A stretch of 64,000 bases of DNA from an uncultured Geobacteraceae bacterium (GTDB taxonomy: Bacteria; Desulfobacterota; Desulfuromonadia; Geobacterales; Pseudopelobacteraceae). The DNA is taken from contig CAJAFV010000043.1 in the NCBI GenBank assembly GCA_903939115.1, forward strand, positions 16,039 through 80,038, given 5' to 3'. Shown here in pieces: positions 36,626-46,047 of this stretch. Every line of letters begins with the position of its first letter. The first letter of the stretch is position 1. The notes under the pieces are model-generated. The model worked only from the letters and a program-made list of their open reading frames with translations, was not told the DNA's origin and did no database searches. Position numbers and translations under genes: made by a program.

Positions 36626-38707
36626 TTACAGATGCGGAATGGTGCCTTTGTGCCGGATGGCGCCACCGGTAAAGACAAGGGATCCATATTTACCGTAATG
36701 AGTGATTTTAGCCGCATACTGTTCCGCTGCCGTCTCCGAGAGCGGTAGAAAAAGAGCCGCGATACGCACCGATGGGGCGGGAAACGGCAGTACCAGAAAA
36801 AGCAGGCCGTCCGGGGCAGGCACTACATCTTCGTTTATGGTAAAACCGGTACTCCGCAGGGAAATCCCGGAGGGGAGTGGAGGGAGCAGCGACCGCTGCT
36901 TCGGGATCCCGCAGAATATCAGGTCGTGTGTGCGCAGGCGTTCTTCGTCAAGTTTATCCTCTCTGATCACTGTTGTCCCACTTTTCCCCAGAGACTCCAG
37001 AAAACGCTTGAATGTTGCGTCACCGGCCCGACAATCTTCGGTGATAACGGCGAGGAGCTGTTTCGAACCTTTAATGCTGTTTACGGTTACCGGTATCTCG
37101 CCCGGAGCGAGCACGCGGAACAGTTCCGCATCGGGATCAAGGAGCAGTTGTTGTGGTTCTGTGGGAGTGGAAAAAGTAAACGGGGTCTCTGCCCCGGTGA
37201 GCGGAAGAATCTTCCGGATCGCCGCCCCGTCACTCTCCAGCCGAAGCGGCACCTGCAGTTCATAGAACGGGGGAGACTGAACAACAGAGCCGGAAACCGT
37301 CCACCCCCGCCCATCTCTTTGGCCTTCACCTTGACCTTCACCTTCGTGGCGGTGCGTCACGTTCGAGAGAACGACACGCGGACCGCCGGGACGAGTAAGC
37401 CATTGCTGCATGAAGGCGGAGAGGTCTCGGCCGGAGCTACGGGAGAAAGCGCGGGTGAAATCGCCCCATGTTGCAGCACGGTAGCGGCGCTCCCGGTAGA
37501 TTTCCCGCAGAGCACCAAAGAAGGCGCGGTCACCGATCTCGGTGCGGACCATATGGAAAACCATGGCGCTCTTGCCGTAGCCGATTGAGCGCGAGGCCGG
37601 ATCAACACGACTGCTGAAAGCAACGAGCGGAAAATCGGCAGCCGCTGTCACAAGCGTAGCGAAATCGGAGAGCAACTGCACCCGGTATTCCCGCCCCTCG
37701 GCAGTTGATCGCCGCTCCTTCAGCAGGTAGTCGGCAAGATAGGTTGCCAGCCCCTCCGCCCAGTTTCCTTCACTCTGATCGACCTCGATGGCGTTACCCC
37801 ACCAGGAATGGGCGATCTCGTGAGGGAAGCTGGTGTCGATGATGAACGGGAGCCGGATGATTGCGCTGCCAAGGAGGGTGAATGAGGAAAATCCGTAGCC
37901 GGTCGGGAAAAAATTCTCCACTACGGCGAACTTCTCGAAAGGGTAGGGACCGAACAGGTCGCTGTAGAAACGGAGATACCTGGCGGCCGCATCCAGGTAG
38001 CGGGACGACAGGGAGGCGTTGTCCGGGTAAAAATAACTGTACAGATCAACCCCGGCCTCTCGCCGTTCCTCAATTCGATATGGCCCCGCGCAGAGAGTGA
38101 GGGTGCCGACCGGATGCTCCTCCTCCCAGAGAGATGAGGTGACGGAACCTTTCGTACTCCTCTTTACCCTTCTTCCGGCCGTGAGCGCCTCGGTGCCGGC
38201 TGGTGCAAAAACCTGGACGGAGCGCTTCAGCGGCACTGTCGGCGGGACCGGATACCATCCGGCCGCACCACCAAGGAACGTGCCCTGGGTGGTTATGGCT
38301 CCGTTCACTCCGTAGGTCGGGTCTTCGCTGCTGCCGGAGTGCTGCGGCAGCGGGTCGTTAAAGAGTGCGCGGTAGGTGACGGTAATCGGGACCGCCTCCT
38401 GGCCTGATGCTTTGGGAATATTCAGGGAAAGTGTGCCATCGGAAAACGAGAAGGGGAGCTTTGTCCCGGGAGCAGTGACGGACTCAATGTGTGCTGTCGG
38501 AGAGAGTTTCAGGAAGGCTCTCTGCGTGCCCGCAGCAAAGGTGACAGTACTCACGCCAAGCAAAAGATGCTCCGCCGGTTTCAGGGTAACCTCGATCTCC
38601 TGGCGCTGGAGTGCCGGTTCCTGCCGATCAGGTGAGTCAGCGTAAACGGGACATGAAAGAGAGAGGAAAATCATCGTCAGCAAAAGCAGGCGCATCACAC
38701 ACATCAT
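36626..38707 (-). CDS. M1 family metallopeptidase, exported
   Basis: From ATG 38707 (TGAGGTG upstream) the protein has 693 residues with a signal peptide (to about residue 24, PVYADS). The M1 zinc motif HEIAHSWWGN followed 18 residues later by the Glu in NWAEGLATY is intact. The exopeptidase GAMEN motif is not recognisable; ENFFPTGYG occupies its place, so aminopeptidase activity is uncertain. The C-terminal 200 residues show a beta-rich domain and a segment reminiscent of other Geobacter M1-like proteins. It is probably periplasmic or outer-membrane associated. Confidence 0.82.
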   Translation of the reverse strand: MMCVMRLLLLTMIFLSLSCPVYADSPDRQEPALQRQEIEVTLKPAEHLLLGVSTVTFAAGTQRAFLKLSPTAHIESVTAPGTKLPFSFSDGTLSLNIPKASGQEAVPITVTYRALFNDPLPQHSGSSEDPTYGVNGAITTQGTFLGGAAGWYPVPPTVPLKRSVQVFAPAGTEALTAGRRVKRSTKGSVTSSLWEEEHPVGTLTLCAGPYRIEERREAGVDLYSYFYPDNASLSSRYLDAAARYLRFYSDLFGPYPFEKFAVVENFFPTGYGFSSFTLLGSAIIRLPFIIDTSFPHEIAHSWWGNAIEVDQSEGNWAEGLATYLADYLLKERRSTAEGREYRVQLLSDFATLVTAAADFPLVAFSSRVDPASRSIGYGKSAMVFHMVRTEIGDRAFFGALREIYRERRYRAATWGDFTRAFSRSSGRDLSAFMQQWLTRPGGPRVVLSNVTHRHEGEGQGEGQRDGRGWTVSGSVVQSPPFYELQVPLRLESDGAAIRKILPLTGAETPFTFSTPTEPQQLLLDPDAELFRVLAPGEIPVTVNSIKGSKQLLAVITEDCRAGDATFKRFLESLGKSGTTVIREDKLDEERLRTHDLIFCGIPKQRSLLPPLPSGISLRSTGFTINEDVVPAPDGLLFLVLPFPAPSVRIAALFLPLSETAAEQYAAKITHYGKYGSLVFTGGAIRHKGTIPHL

Positions 38708-38851
38708 ACAACACCTCACAAGACGGCTCAATTGGGTTCCGTACCATACCAATTTTAGCATGAGGTGACTCGAATAATTTTACTACAGGATGTTTTTTTG
38801 CTATGGTTCCCCTGTTTCCCAGAATATTCCGCTTCAAAGAAGAGGTTCCAC

Positions 38852-39697
38852 ATGATCAAAACAGTAACATGTATTCTGATCCTCATCTGCTGCATCGCCG
38901 TGCCGGCCAGTGCCGATGCCGACGGGGCGATCATGCGCATCAGTGACAGGCAGGCGGTCAGTTTTCAACAGATGATGTCTGATGCGCAGAGCTCGGATGT
39001 AACCATGGTCGCAGAAACCCACGACAGCAAAAAACATCACGTACTGCAGCTTGATATCATCCGCTCGTTCCAGGCTAAAAAGGTTCCGGTGGCAATCGGA
39101 CTGGAAATGTTTCAAACAGACTACCAGAAGCAGCTTGATGACTGGATAGAGGGAAGGATTCCGGAGCAGAACTTCAAAGAAATCTACGCCAAAAACTGGT
39201 CGTATGACTGGTCCCTCTACCGGGAGCTGTTCATTTTTGCCCGGGACAATCGTATCCCGATGGTTGCTCTCAACGTTCCGAAGGGAATTGTCTTCAAAAT
39301 AGCAAAAAACGGCTTTGAGTCACTGGCACCCGAAGAGCGAAAGAATCTCCCCTTGGGGGTCACCTGCGATATCAACAAACCTCAAACCGAGTTCCTTAAG
39401 AAGACATTCGAAGGGGTCTTCGGGCATGAGGCAAAAGGACAGCTGTTTACCTATTTCTGTGAGGCGCAGGCGGTGCGCAACAGCGGCATGGCGATGATCA
39501 TAGCGAACAACCAGAAGAGGTATCCGGGGAGAAAGCTCGTGGCAATCGCCGGCACCTGGCATGCGGTCAAGCACGGTATACCCGAGCGTTTTCCGAACAG
39601 TAACAACGTGAGCTTCAGAGTCATACTTCCGGAAATCAGCGAACTGGGCGTAAGAAATACCACGTCTGACATCGCTGATTACCTGATTGAATGGTAA
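38852..39697 (+). CDS. ChaN family (haem-binding uptake, DUF399) exported protein
   Basis: From ATG 38852 (AGAGGTT upstream) the 281-residue protein has a signal peptide (to about residue 21, PASADA). ChaN motifs are TMVAETHDSKKHHVLQ, AIGLEMFQTDYQ and AIAGTWHAVKHGIPER, which in ChaN carry the residues around the haem pair. Related proteins bind haem at the outer membrane or periplasm; no lipobox is present. It is divergent from the M1 peptidase gene. Confidence 0.82.
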   Translation: MIKTVTCILILICCIAVPASADADGAIMRISDRQAVSFQQMMSDAQSSDVTMVAETHDSKKHHVLQLDIIRSFQAKKVPVAIGLEMFQTDYQKQLDDWIEGRIPEQNFKEIYAKNWSYDWSLYRELFIFARDNRIPMVALNVPKGIVFKIAKNGFESLAPEERKNLPLGVTCDINKPQTEFLKKTFEGVFGHEAKGQLFTYFCEAQAVRNSGMAMIIANNQKRYPGRKLVAIAGTWHAVKHGIPERFPNSNNVSFRVILPEISELGVRNTTSDIADYLIEW

Positions 39698-39807
39698 TTC
39701 CCGGGAAAAGCAGAAGAACCTTTTCTTACAGGAAAACTGCAAAAGCTGCCGTGACATAAAGCCGCTTTCGTGCTATCTGTAACGCTAAATTCTGGAGACC
39801 CATATAC

Positions 39808-40821
39808 GTGAATAATGACCTCATTCTTCTAGGCCATGGCAGTGGCGGCCGTCTTTCGCACCAGTTACTTGATGAACTGATCATACCGATTGTCAGCGGG
39901 GTGTCGAGCTCGGGGCAAAATGACGCCGCTCTGCTGGAGAACTTTCCCGGTCGGATCGCGTACACGACCGATTCATTTGTTGTTGATCCGATTTTTTTCC
40001 CGGGGGGAACCATCGGCAGTCTGGCAGTACATGGTACTGTCAACGATCTGGCCATGATGGGGGCACGACCGCTCTGGCTGAGTGTCGGGTTAATCATCGA
40101 AGAGGGCTTCAGCAAGGCGGATTTGAAAATAATTCTGGAGGACATGCGCTCGGCAGCAGATGCTGCCGGCGTTTCAATCGTTACCGGAGATACCAAAGTT
40201 GTGCCGCGCGGCAAGGCCGACAAAATCTTCATCACAACATCCGGTGTCGGTGCGGTTGAACACGCGCTGCACATTCATGGCGCCAACGCACAACATGGTG
40301 ATGTTATTATTATTAACGGCACGATCGGTGACCACGGCATTGCCGTTATGGCGGGACGCGAAGGACTTGAGGTCAGTACCGAAATTACGAGCGATTCAGC
40401 CGCATTGAACGGTCTCGTTGCCGCGCTTATTGCTGATGTGGGTGATGCTGTCCATGTCTTGCGCGATCCGACCCGGGGCGGTGTGGCGACTACCATCAAG
40501 GAAATCGCCCAGCAGTCAGGCGTCTCGATAACCCTGCACGAAACGGCGTTGCCGGTTAAGCCGGCGGTCAGGGGGGTCTGCTCGATTCTTGGACTCGACC
40601 CGCTCTTTGTCGCGAATGAAGGCAAACTGTTGGCATTCGTCTCCGCCGCTGCCGCTGATACCGCTTTGGCCTCCATTAGGAAGCATTCTCTCGGCGCCGG
40701 CGCTGCTGTCATCGGCACGGTCGAGGCCGGTCCCGCCGGGCGGGTGCAGATGGAGACAGTCATCGGCGGTATGAGGTCTGTCGATATGCTTTCCGGGGAA
40801 CAGTTGCCGAGGATCTGTTGA
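39808..40821 (+). CDS. hypE: Hydrogenase expression/formation protein HypE
   Basis: From GTG 39808 (CTGGAG upstream) the 337-residue protein has the PurM-like fold with GHGSGGRLSHQLL, YTTDSFVVDPIFFPGG, VHGTVNDLAMMGA and DPTRGGVATTIKEIA. The C-terminal PRIC ends in the Cys that carries the thiocarbamate/thiocyanate for the Fe-CN ligand of [NiFe] hydrogenases. Other hyp genes are not in the window. ybaK follows after one base. Confidence 0.94.
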   Translation: MNNDLILLGHGSGGRLSHQLLDELIIPIVSGVSSSGQNDAALLENFPGRIAYTTDSFVVDPIFFPGGTIGSLAVHGTVNDLAMMGARPLWLSVGLIIEEGFSKADLKIILEDMRSAADAAGVSIVTGDTKVVPRGKADKIFITTSGVGAVEHALHIHGANAQHGDVIIINGTIGDHGIAVMAGREGLEVSTEITSDSAALNGLVAALIADVGDAVHVLRDPTRGGVATTIKEIAQQSGVSITLHETALPVKPAVRGVCSILGLDPLFVANEGKLLAFVSAAAADTALASIRKHSLGAGAAVIGTVEAGPAGRVQMETVIGGMRSVDMLSGEQLPRIC

Positions 40822-40822
40822 T

Positions 40823-41308
40823 ATGGCGAAGGAAAAAACACCGGTAACCGCTGCCGTTCGTCAGCTTCGCACGGAGCAGGTTACGTTTAGCGACCACCTC
40901 TACGTTTACGAGGAAAAAGGGGGCACAGCGGCCTCTTCGCGTGAATTGGGACTTGATGAGCACGCTGTTATTAAGACTCTGGTTATGGAGGACGAACGCT
41001 CCAGGCCGTTGATCGTGCTTATGCATGGGGATCTGCAGGTCTCGACCAAAGAGCTGGCACGGGTGATCGGGGTGAAGCAGGTCTCACCATGTTCCGCGGA
41101 GGTCGCCCAGAAGCAGAGTGGCTACCTGTTCGGCGGGACATCTCCCTTCGGGACCCGGCAGTTGCTGCCGGTCTATATGGAAGAAAGTATCGCCGGTCTG
41201 CCAAGGATTTACATCAACGGCGGCAAGCGTGGCTACCTGGTCGGGATGGTGCCGTCAGAGCTGGTCAGGGTCTTGAAGCCGCAGATGGTAACTGTCGGCA
41301 TCCGTTAG
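40823..41308 (+). CDS. ybaK: Cys-tRNA(Pro) deacylase YbaK/EbsC
   Basis: The 161-residue protein matches the YbaK family (LGLDEHAVIKTLVMEDERSRPLIVLMHGDLQVSTKEL, GYLFGGTSPFGTRQLLPVYME, ININGGKRGYLVGM-type ending). It removes Cys mischarged onto tRNA(Pro). Its start is one base after the hypE stop, so the genes are likely co-transcribed although no functional link is known. Confidence 0.92.
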   Translation: MAKEKTPVTAAVRQLRTEQVTFSDHLYVYEEKGGTAASSRELGLDEHAVIKTLVMEDERSRPLIVLMHGDLQVSTKELARVIGVKQVSPCSAEVAQKQSGYLFGGTSPFGTRQLLPVYMEESIAGLPRIYINGGKRGYLVGMVPSELVRVLKPQMVTVGIR

Positions 41309-41322
41309 AAAAGGGGAATTGT

Positions 41323-41772
41323 ATGATCAGAAAAGCACAGATTGCCGATGTAAAAAATATCCAGAAGTTGCTGATGACATTTGCCAATCGGGGCGACATG
41401 CTTTCCCGCTCGCTGTCGGAGCTGTACGAATCGTTACGAGATTTTTACGTGGCTGAAGAGGATGGCGTGATTCTGGGCGCAGCTGCACTGCATATCGTGT
41501 GGGAAGATCTTGCCGAAGTGCGCTCTGTGGCTGTGCTGGAGGATTCCGGTCGTAAGGGAATCGGCAGTCGTCTGGTGCAGGCGTGCATTTCTGAAGCGCA
41601 CGACCTGGGTTTGAGGCGGATCTTCTGCCTGACCTATAAACCGGATTTTTTCGGTAAGCATGGTTTCCGTTTGGTGGATAAATCTGAATTGCCGCACAAA
41701 GTGTGGGGTGACTGTATAAAATGCCCGAAATTCCCGGATTGTGATGAAAACGCGATGATCCTGGATATGTAA
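41323..41772 (+). CDS. GNAT N-acetyltransferase, probable short N-acetylglutamate synthase
   Basis: From ATG 41323 (AAGGGGA upstream) the 149-residue protein is a single GNAT domain with RSVAVLEDSGRKGIGSRLVQACI as the acetyl-CoA loop. The C-terminal motif with CIKCPKFPDCDENA is typical of the short, ArgA-like synthases of Deltaproteobacteria and Clostridia. It probably acetylates glutamate to start arginine synthesis; the assignment rests on similarity to that subgroup. A longer frame starting at 41089 lies in ybaK and is rejected. Confidence 0.78.
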   Translation: MIRKAQIADVKNIQKLLMTFANRGDMLSRSLSELYESLRDFYVAEEDGVILGAAALHIVWEDLAEVRSVAVLEDSGRKGIGSRLVQACISEAHDLGLRRIFCLTYKPDFFGKHGFRLVDKSELPHKVWGDCIKCPKFPDCDENAMILDM

Positions 41773-41833
41773 TGCCGATTCAGGATTGGTGTCGTGCGCA
41801 CGGTTTGAATCGTATCCCGAAAGGAGATCCATC

Positions 41834-42337
41834 TTGACCATCCATGCAGTGGTAAAAGCAGGCGCTGTTTCAAAGAGTAATGAACTGATCCAGTTGGTCA
41901 GCTTTAAGCTGGCTGCTGAAGAGTATGGAGTTGAAGTATTAAAGGTCCGCGAGATAATCCGTGTGCCGATCATTACCAAGATGCCCAATGCCCCACAGCA
42001 TGTCGAAGGAGTCATTAACCTGCGCGGCAAGGTCATTCCGATCATTTCCATGCGCCGGCGCTTCAATCTAAAGGAGATTGAAAACAGCAGTCATACCCGA
42101 ATTATCATCATGGACGTCCGCGGCACGCTGACCGGCTTCATTGTCGATGCTGTCTCGGAAGTCATCCGCTTCGCCAGCAGCGAGATCCAACCACCGCCGT
42201 CAATGGTTCTCTCCGGCGGCATCGGCCAGGAGCTCATCACCGGTGTCTTTAATCATACCGCACATTTGCTGATCATTCTGGATGTTGACCGGATGTTTTC
42301 GGATGATGAAGTGGAGCGTTTAGGTGAGAATAAGTAA
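41834..42337 (+). CDS. cheW: CheW-type chemotaxis adaptor
   Basis: From TTG 41834 (AAAGGAG upstream) the 167-residue protein is a single CheW domain: ELIQLVSFKLAAEEYGVEVLKVREIIR, VEGVINLRGKVIPIISMRRRF, IIIMDVRGTLTGFIVDAVSEVIR. It couples receptors to CheA in a chemotaxis-like pathway. No cheA, mcp or cheR is adjacent; the neighbour is a hybrid histidine kinase 17 bases downstream. Confidence 0.9.
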   Translation: MTIHAVVKAGAVSKSNELIQLVSFKLAAEEYGVEVLKVREIIRVPIITKMPNAPQHVEGVINLRGKVIPIISMRRRFNLKEIENSSHTRIIIMDVRGTLTGFIVDAVSEVIRFASSEIQPPPSMVLSGGIGQELITGVFNHTAHLLIILDVDRMFSDDEVERLGENK

Positions 42338-42354
42338 CAGTATGGAGAACATCC

Positions 42355-44751
42355 ATGGATAAACGCTATAGAATTTTAGCTGTGGACGATGAATATGTTA
42401 ATACTCAGCTGATCAAATCCGTTCTTCATGAGGAATATGACATCCTCACGGCACTGGATGGTCATGAGGCCATTGCCCTGATTAAGCAGTACAAGCCCGA
42501 CCTGATTCTTCTTGACGTGATGATGCCGGATCTGAGCGGCTTTGAAGTGTGTGAAATAATTAGGTCAGATGCCGAATATGACACTATTCCGATTATCTTC
42601 CTGACGGCACTGGATAGTCAGGAGGGGCAACTACAGGGACTTGAGCTCGGCGGCATTGATTATCTGACCAAGCCGGTGAATCTGGCTCTGCTCAAGTTGC
42701 GGGTGCACAACCATCTGGCAATGAAGGAGCAGCGGGATCAACTGGTCAGCCAGAAGATAGAACTGGAAGCGGCGCTTGCAGAAATGGAAGTACAGAATGA
42801 GCGGCAGCGTGTGGCCGACGATACGTTGCGTAAGAGCAAAGAACAGCTGAAAGTGATCTTTGAAGCTTCGGAAGCGGGGATAATTCTTGTCTCTCCGGCG
42901 GGTATCATAGATTTTGCAAACAGAGGGATGGCTGAAATGTTCGGAATGGAGCTGCCGGAATTGATCGGCACATCCTATTCTGAGCATCTGCACGATTCGG
43001 AAAAACTGGTCGGCAATGAGCGTATGAATCAGCTTATCAAGGGAGATATTCAGTCAGTGTGGCTGGACAGACGGTACATCCGCAAGGATGGCACGGAGTT
43101 CTGGGGGCATTTATCTGGCAGGCGCCTCGAAAACGCGGATGGCAGTCTGCGTGGTTTAGTCGGGGTTATTTCCGATGTCACCGAGCGCAGACGGGTGGAA
43201 GAGGCTTTAAAAGAAAGTGAATATCGCTGGAAATTCGCATTGGAAGGAGCCGGAGATGGTGTGTGGGATTGGAATATCCATACCGGTGAAGCGTTCTACT
43301 CGCATCGTTACAAAGAGATGCTCGGGTTTGAAGAGGTTGAAATCGGTAGCTCATCCGATGAATGGTTGAAGCGCATCCACCCTGAGGATACCTCCGGGGT
43401 ACTGGTTGCACTGCAACCGTATCTTGAAGGCAAAACAGGGACCGCTGCGGTAGAGTTTCGCATGTTGTGCAAGGATGGCAGCTGGAAACCGATACTTGGC
43501 CGTGGCATGGTAGTGAGCCGCGACAGCGCGGGGAAACCGCTGCGAATGATAGGCACAAACACCGATCTCACCGAATTGAAAACTGCCGAGGAAGAGCGCC
43601 GCAGCATGGAGCTGCAGATGCAGCAGGTTCAGAAGCTGGAGAGCCTCGGTGTTCTTGCCGGCGGTATCGCCCACGACTTCAACAACATCCTCACCGTCAT
43701 TGTCGGCAACGCTGACCTCGCTTTGATGCGGATCAACAAAGAATCACCTGCGGTTGACAACCTGCATCGCATTGAACAGGCAGCAGCGCGGGCCGCCGAT
43801 CTCGCCAAGCAGATGCTGGCCTATTCCGGTAAAGGCAGATTCGTCATTGAAAACATCAACCTGAACACCCTGCTGGAAGAGATGCTGCGCATGCTGGAAG
43901 TATCAATCTCCAAGAAGGTGCTCCTTCGGCTCAACCCGTATCAACACCTTCCCACGGTTGAGGCGGATGCCACGCAAATGCGCCAGGTCATCATGAATCT
44001 GGTCATCAACGCCTCCGAAGCGATAGGCGAAAAGAGCGGCGTCATTGCGATCTCCACCGGTTGCATGGACTGTGACCGGAGCTACCTGAAGGATGTCTGG
44101 CTCGATGAAAACATCAGCGAGGGGCTCTACGTCTACCTGGAAATTGCCGATAGCGGCTGTGGCATGGATAAACAAACCATGGCCAAGCTGTTTGACCCCT
44201 TCTTCACCACTAAATTTACCGGTCGGGGATTGGGCATGGCTGCGGTGCTCGGTATTGTCCGGGGGCACAAAGGGGCCATCAAAGTCTACAGCGAACTGAA
44301 CAGAGGGACCACCTTCAAAATCCTCCTCCCCGCCAGCAGCAAACCGGTTGAAATTTTTAACGGCACCAGCCTCCATGACGACTGGCAGGGGAGTGGCACC
44401 GTTCTGCTGGTAGACGACGAAGAAACCGTACGCGGCATCGGCGCAGAAATGCTCAGGGAGCTCGGTTTTACGGTTATTACCGCTGATGACGGTCGTGAGG
44501 GGGTGGAACAATTAAAAAACAACCCCGATATCAGCATTGTCATCCTCGACCTGACCATGCCGCACATGGACGGAGAACAGTGCTTCCGTGAACTTAAACA
44601 GCTGAGATCTGACATCAAAGTCATCATGTCCAGCGGCTTCAACGAGCAGGAGGTTACCGAGAAGTTCCTCGGCAAAGGGCTGGCCGGCTTTATTCAGAAG
44701 CCGTATAAGCTCTCTGTTTTAAAAGAGGCCATTCGGAAGATTCAGATGTAG
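42355..44751 (+). CDS. Hybrid histidine kinase: REC-PAS-PAS-HisKA-HATPase-REC
   Basis: The 798-residue soluble protein has an N-terminal receiver (ILAVDDEYVNTQL, LLDVMMPDLSGFE), a coiled-coil linker (about 120-165), two PAS domains with PAC motifs (about 165-400), HisKA (LGVLAGGIAHDFNNILT), HATPase (DSGCGMD, GRGLGMAAV) and a second receiver (LLVDDEETVRG, VILDLTMPHMDG). No membrane segment is present. All phospho-acceptor residues are visible. It probably shares a transcript with cheW. The last ten bases overlap the convergent Rrf2 gene. Confidence 0.92.
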   Translation: MDKRYRILAVDDEYVNTQLIKSVLHEEYDILTALDGHEAIALIKQYKPDLILLDVMMPDLSGFEVCEIIRSDAEYDTIPIIFLTALDSQEGQLQGLELGGIDYLTKPVNLALLKLRVHNHLAMKEQRDQLVSQKIELEAALAEMEVQNERQRVADDTLRKSKEQLKVIFEASEAGIILVSPAGIIDFANRGMAEMFGMELPELIGTSYSEHLHDSEKLVGNERMNQLIKGDIQSVWLDRRYIRKDGTEFWGHLSGRRLENADGSLRGLVGVISDVTERRRVEEALKESEYRWKFALEGAGDGVWDWNIHTGEAFYSHRYKEMLGFEEVEIGSSSDEWLKRIHPEDTSGVLVALQPYLEGKTGTAAVEFRMLCKDGSWKPILGRGMVVSRDSAGKPLRMIGTNTDLTELKTAEEERRSMELQMQQVQKLESLGVLAGGIAHDFNNILTVIVGNADLALMRINKESPAVDNLHRIEQAAARAADLAKQMLAYSGKGRFVIENINLNTLLEEMLRMLEVSISKKVLLRLNPYQHLPTVEADATQMRQVIMNLVINASEAIGEKSGVIAISTGCMDCDRSYLKDVWLDENISEGLYVYLEIADSGCGMDKQTMAKLFDPFFTTKFTGRGLGMAAVLGIVRGHKGAIKVYSELNRGTTFKILLPASSKPVEIFNGTSLHDDWQGSGTVLLVDDEETVRGIGAEMLRELGFTVITADDGREGVEQLKNNPDISIVILDLTMPHMDGEQCFRELKQLRSDIKVIMSSGFNEQEVTEKFLGKGLAGFIQKPYKLSVLKEAIRKIQM

Positions 44752-45218
44752 TACATAACGCGGGGATCGACTTCGTTTTTGATGCCCATGTCATGGGCCC
44801 GCTGACAGAGCGTTTGTAAGGTCATGCCGCCAAATAGAGAGTCAAGCAGGGTGTTCGCTTCTTCCCAGACACTCTGGGTAACACATTTCCCTTCAAAAGG
44901 ACATGCTGATTTCCGGCGGAGTTTTTTTGGCGTGGCCCCTGCGCAGTCGACCAGCAGCACATCCTGCTCGGTAGCATTCAATATTTCCAGGACAGTGATT
45001 TCGTCCGGCTTGCGCGACAGTGCATATCCGCCCTGTGGCCCACGCTTGCTTTTCAGGAGGCCGGCACGCTTCAAATTCTGAAAAATCTGTTCCAGATACC
45101 GGGGAGAGATCTGTTGCCGCCGGGAGATGTCTTGAATCTGGGCAGGAGCAGGTCCGCAGTTGTAGGCGATGTCAAACATGGCTCGCAGGCCGTATCTGCT
45201 TTTTGTAGAGAGGCGCAT
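44742..45218 (-). CDS. Rrf2/IscR-type transcriptional regulator
   Basis: The 158-residue protein has the Rrf2 winged helix (MRLSTKSRYGLRAMFDIA, ISPRYLEQIFQNLKRAGLLKSKRGPQGGYAL) and three cysteines (about 93, 107, 113) at the spacing of [2Fe-2S]-binding IscR-like members. It may control Fe-S assembly or cysteine metabolism genes; no isc or suf gene is nearby. It faces convergently into the hybrid kinase gene. Confidence 0.88.
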   Translation of the reverse strand: MRLSTKSRYGLRAMFDIAYNCGPAPAQIQDISRRQQISPRYLEQIFQNLKRAGLLKSKRGPQGGYALSRKPDEITVLEILNATEQDVLLVDCAGATPKKLRRKSACPFEGKCVTQSVWEEANTLLDSLFGGMTLQTLCQRAHDMGIKNEVDPRVMYYI

Positions 45219-45311
45219 TCTGTCACTCCATTGTGTGTATTAACGTGCAGAATATTTACGGAAGCAGACCGTGATTGTCAAGAAAATAAACGGGAAATAC
45301 GGTATGCCTGA

Positions 45312-46043
45312 TTATCTTGCCGTGCGGGCGATTGTTACCGCGATTACGGCTGATGCCCCCGCCTTTTTCAGCTCTTTGGCGCACTCGTCCATCGTGCTGC
45401 CGGTTGTCATCACATCATCAAGTAACAGAATCGATTTACCTGCAATACGCTCAGGTTCCTTCACTGCAAAAGCTCCCCTGACATTTACCCTGCGCTCTGC
45501 TGCCGAAAGCTCAATCTGAGGTTCCGTCGCACGTGTTCTGACGAGAGCTGCCGGCGCCATCGGCAGAGCGAGATGGCGAGACAGTACCCGCCCAAGAAGT
45601 ACCGCCTGGTTAAAACCGCGCTGACGTAGACGTGATCTATGGAGCGGTACAGGCACAATGATGTTCGGATCGTGGTCTGCGATGACTCCGCTTATGCCTT
45701 CAAGGACAAGAAGTGCAAGCGGGTAGCGGAGGTGTGTCTTCCGATTGTATTTGAAGGCGTGGATCAGGTCGCGTATCGGGCCTTCATAGAGAAAGTGCGC
45801 CCGGGCGGAATCAAAATGAGGAGGCTGGAGAGTACATGCACCGCAGCGGTGGTCGTTGCCGGTTCCGCTGAAAGGAATTCCGCAGAGGGTGCACAGCGGC
45901 GATGAAACAAGCGGTAAACGATCGTGGCATGTTTGGCAGATATGGAGGGTGCCGGCGTTAGGGATAAAGGAGTGGCAGATGTGGCAGATCGGCGGAAGAA
46001 TAACGTCAAGCAGCGCATGAAAGAGCTGCTTGACGTTATTCAT
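45312..46043 (-). CDS. comF: ComF family phosphoribosyltransferase-like protein
   Basis: The 243-residue protein has an N-terminal four-Cys zinc module (CHICHS, CQTC, CTLCG, CGAC), the VPVPLHRSRLRQRGFNQA motif and the PRPP-binding LLLDDVMTTGSTMDEC. ComF acts in DNA uptake during transformation in competent bacteria, and in others its role is unclear. It is followed upstream by the cyclophilin gene with a four-base gap. Confidence 0.92.
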   Translation of the reverse strand: MNNVKQLFHALLDVILPPICHICHSFIPNAGTLHICQTCHDRLPLVSSPLCTLCGIPFSGTGNDHRCGACTLQPPHFDSARAHFLYEGPIRDLIHAFKYNRKTHLRYPLALLVLEGISGVIADHDPNIIVPVPLHRSRLRQRGFNQAVLLGRVLSRHLALPMAPAALVRTRATEPQIELSAAERRVNVRGAFAVKEPERIAGKSILLLDDVMTTGSTMDECAKELKKAGASAVIAVTIARTAR

Positions 46044-46047
46044 CTTC

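Noticed and set aside
36598..39775. Similar AAAAGC-GCCGTGACAT strings near 36598 and 39741
   Set aside because: The likeness extends over only about 20 bases with mismatches and weak pairing; not enough to call a repeat family.
41089..41322. Upstream extension of the GNAT gene
   Set aside because: The extra codons lie in another frame of ybaK and a good ribosome-binding site precedes ATG 41323.
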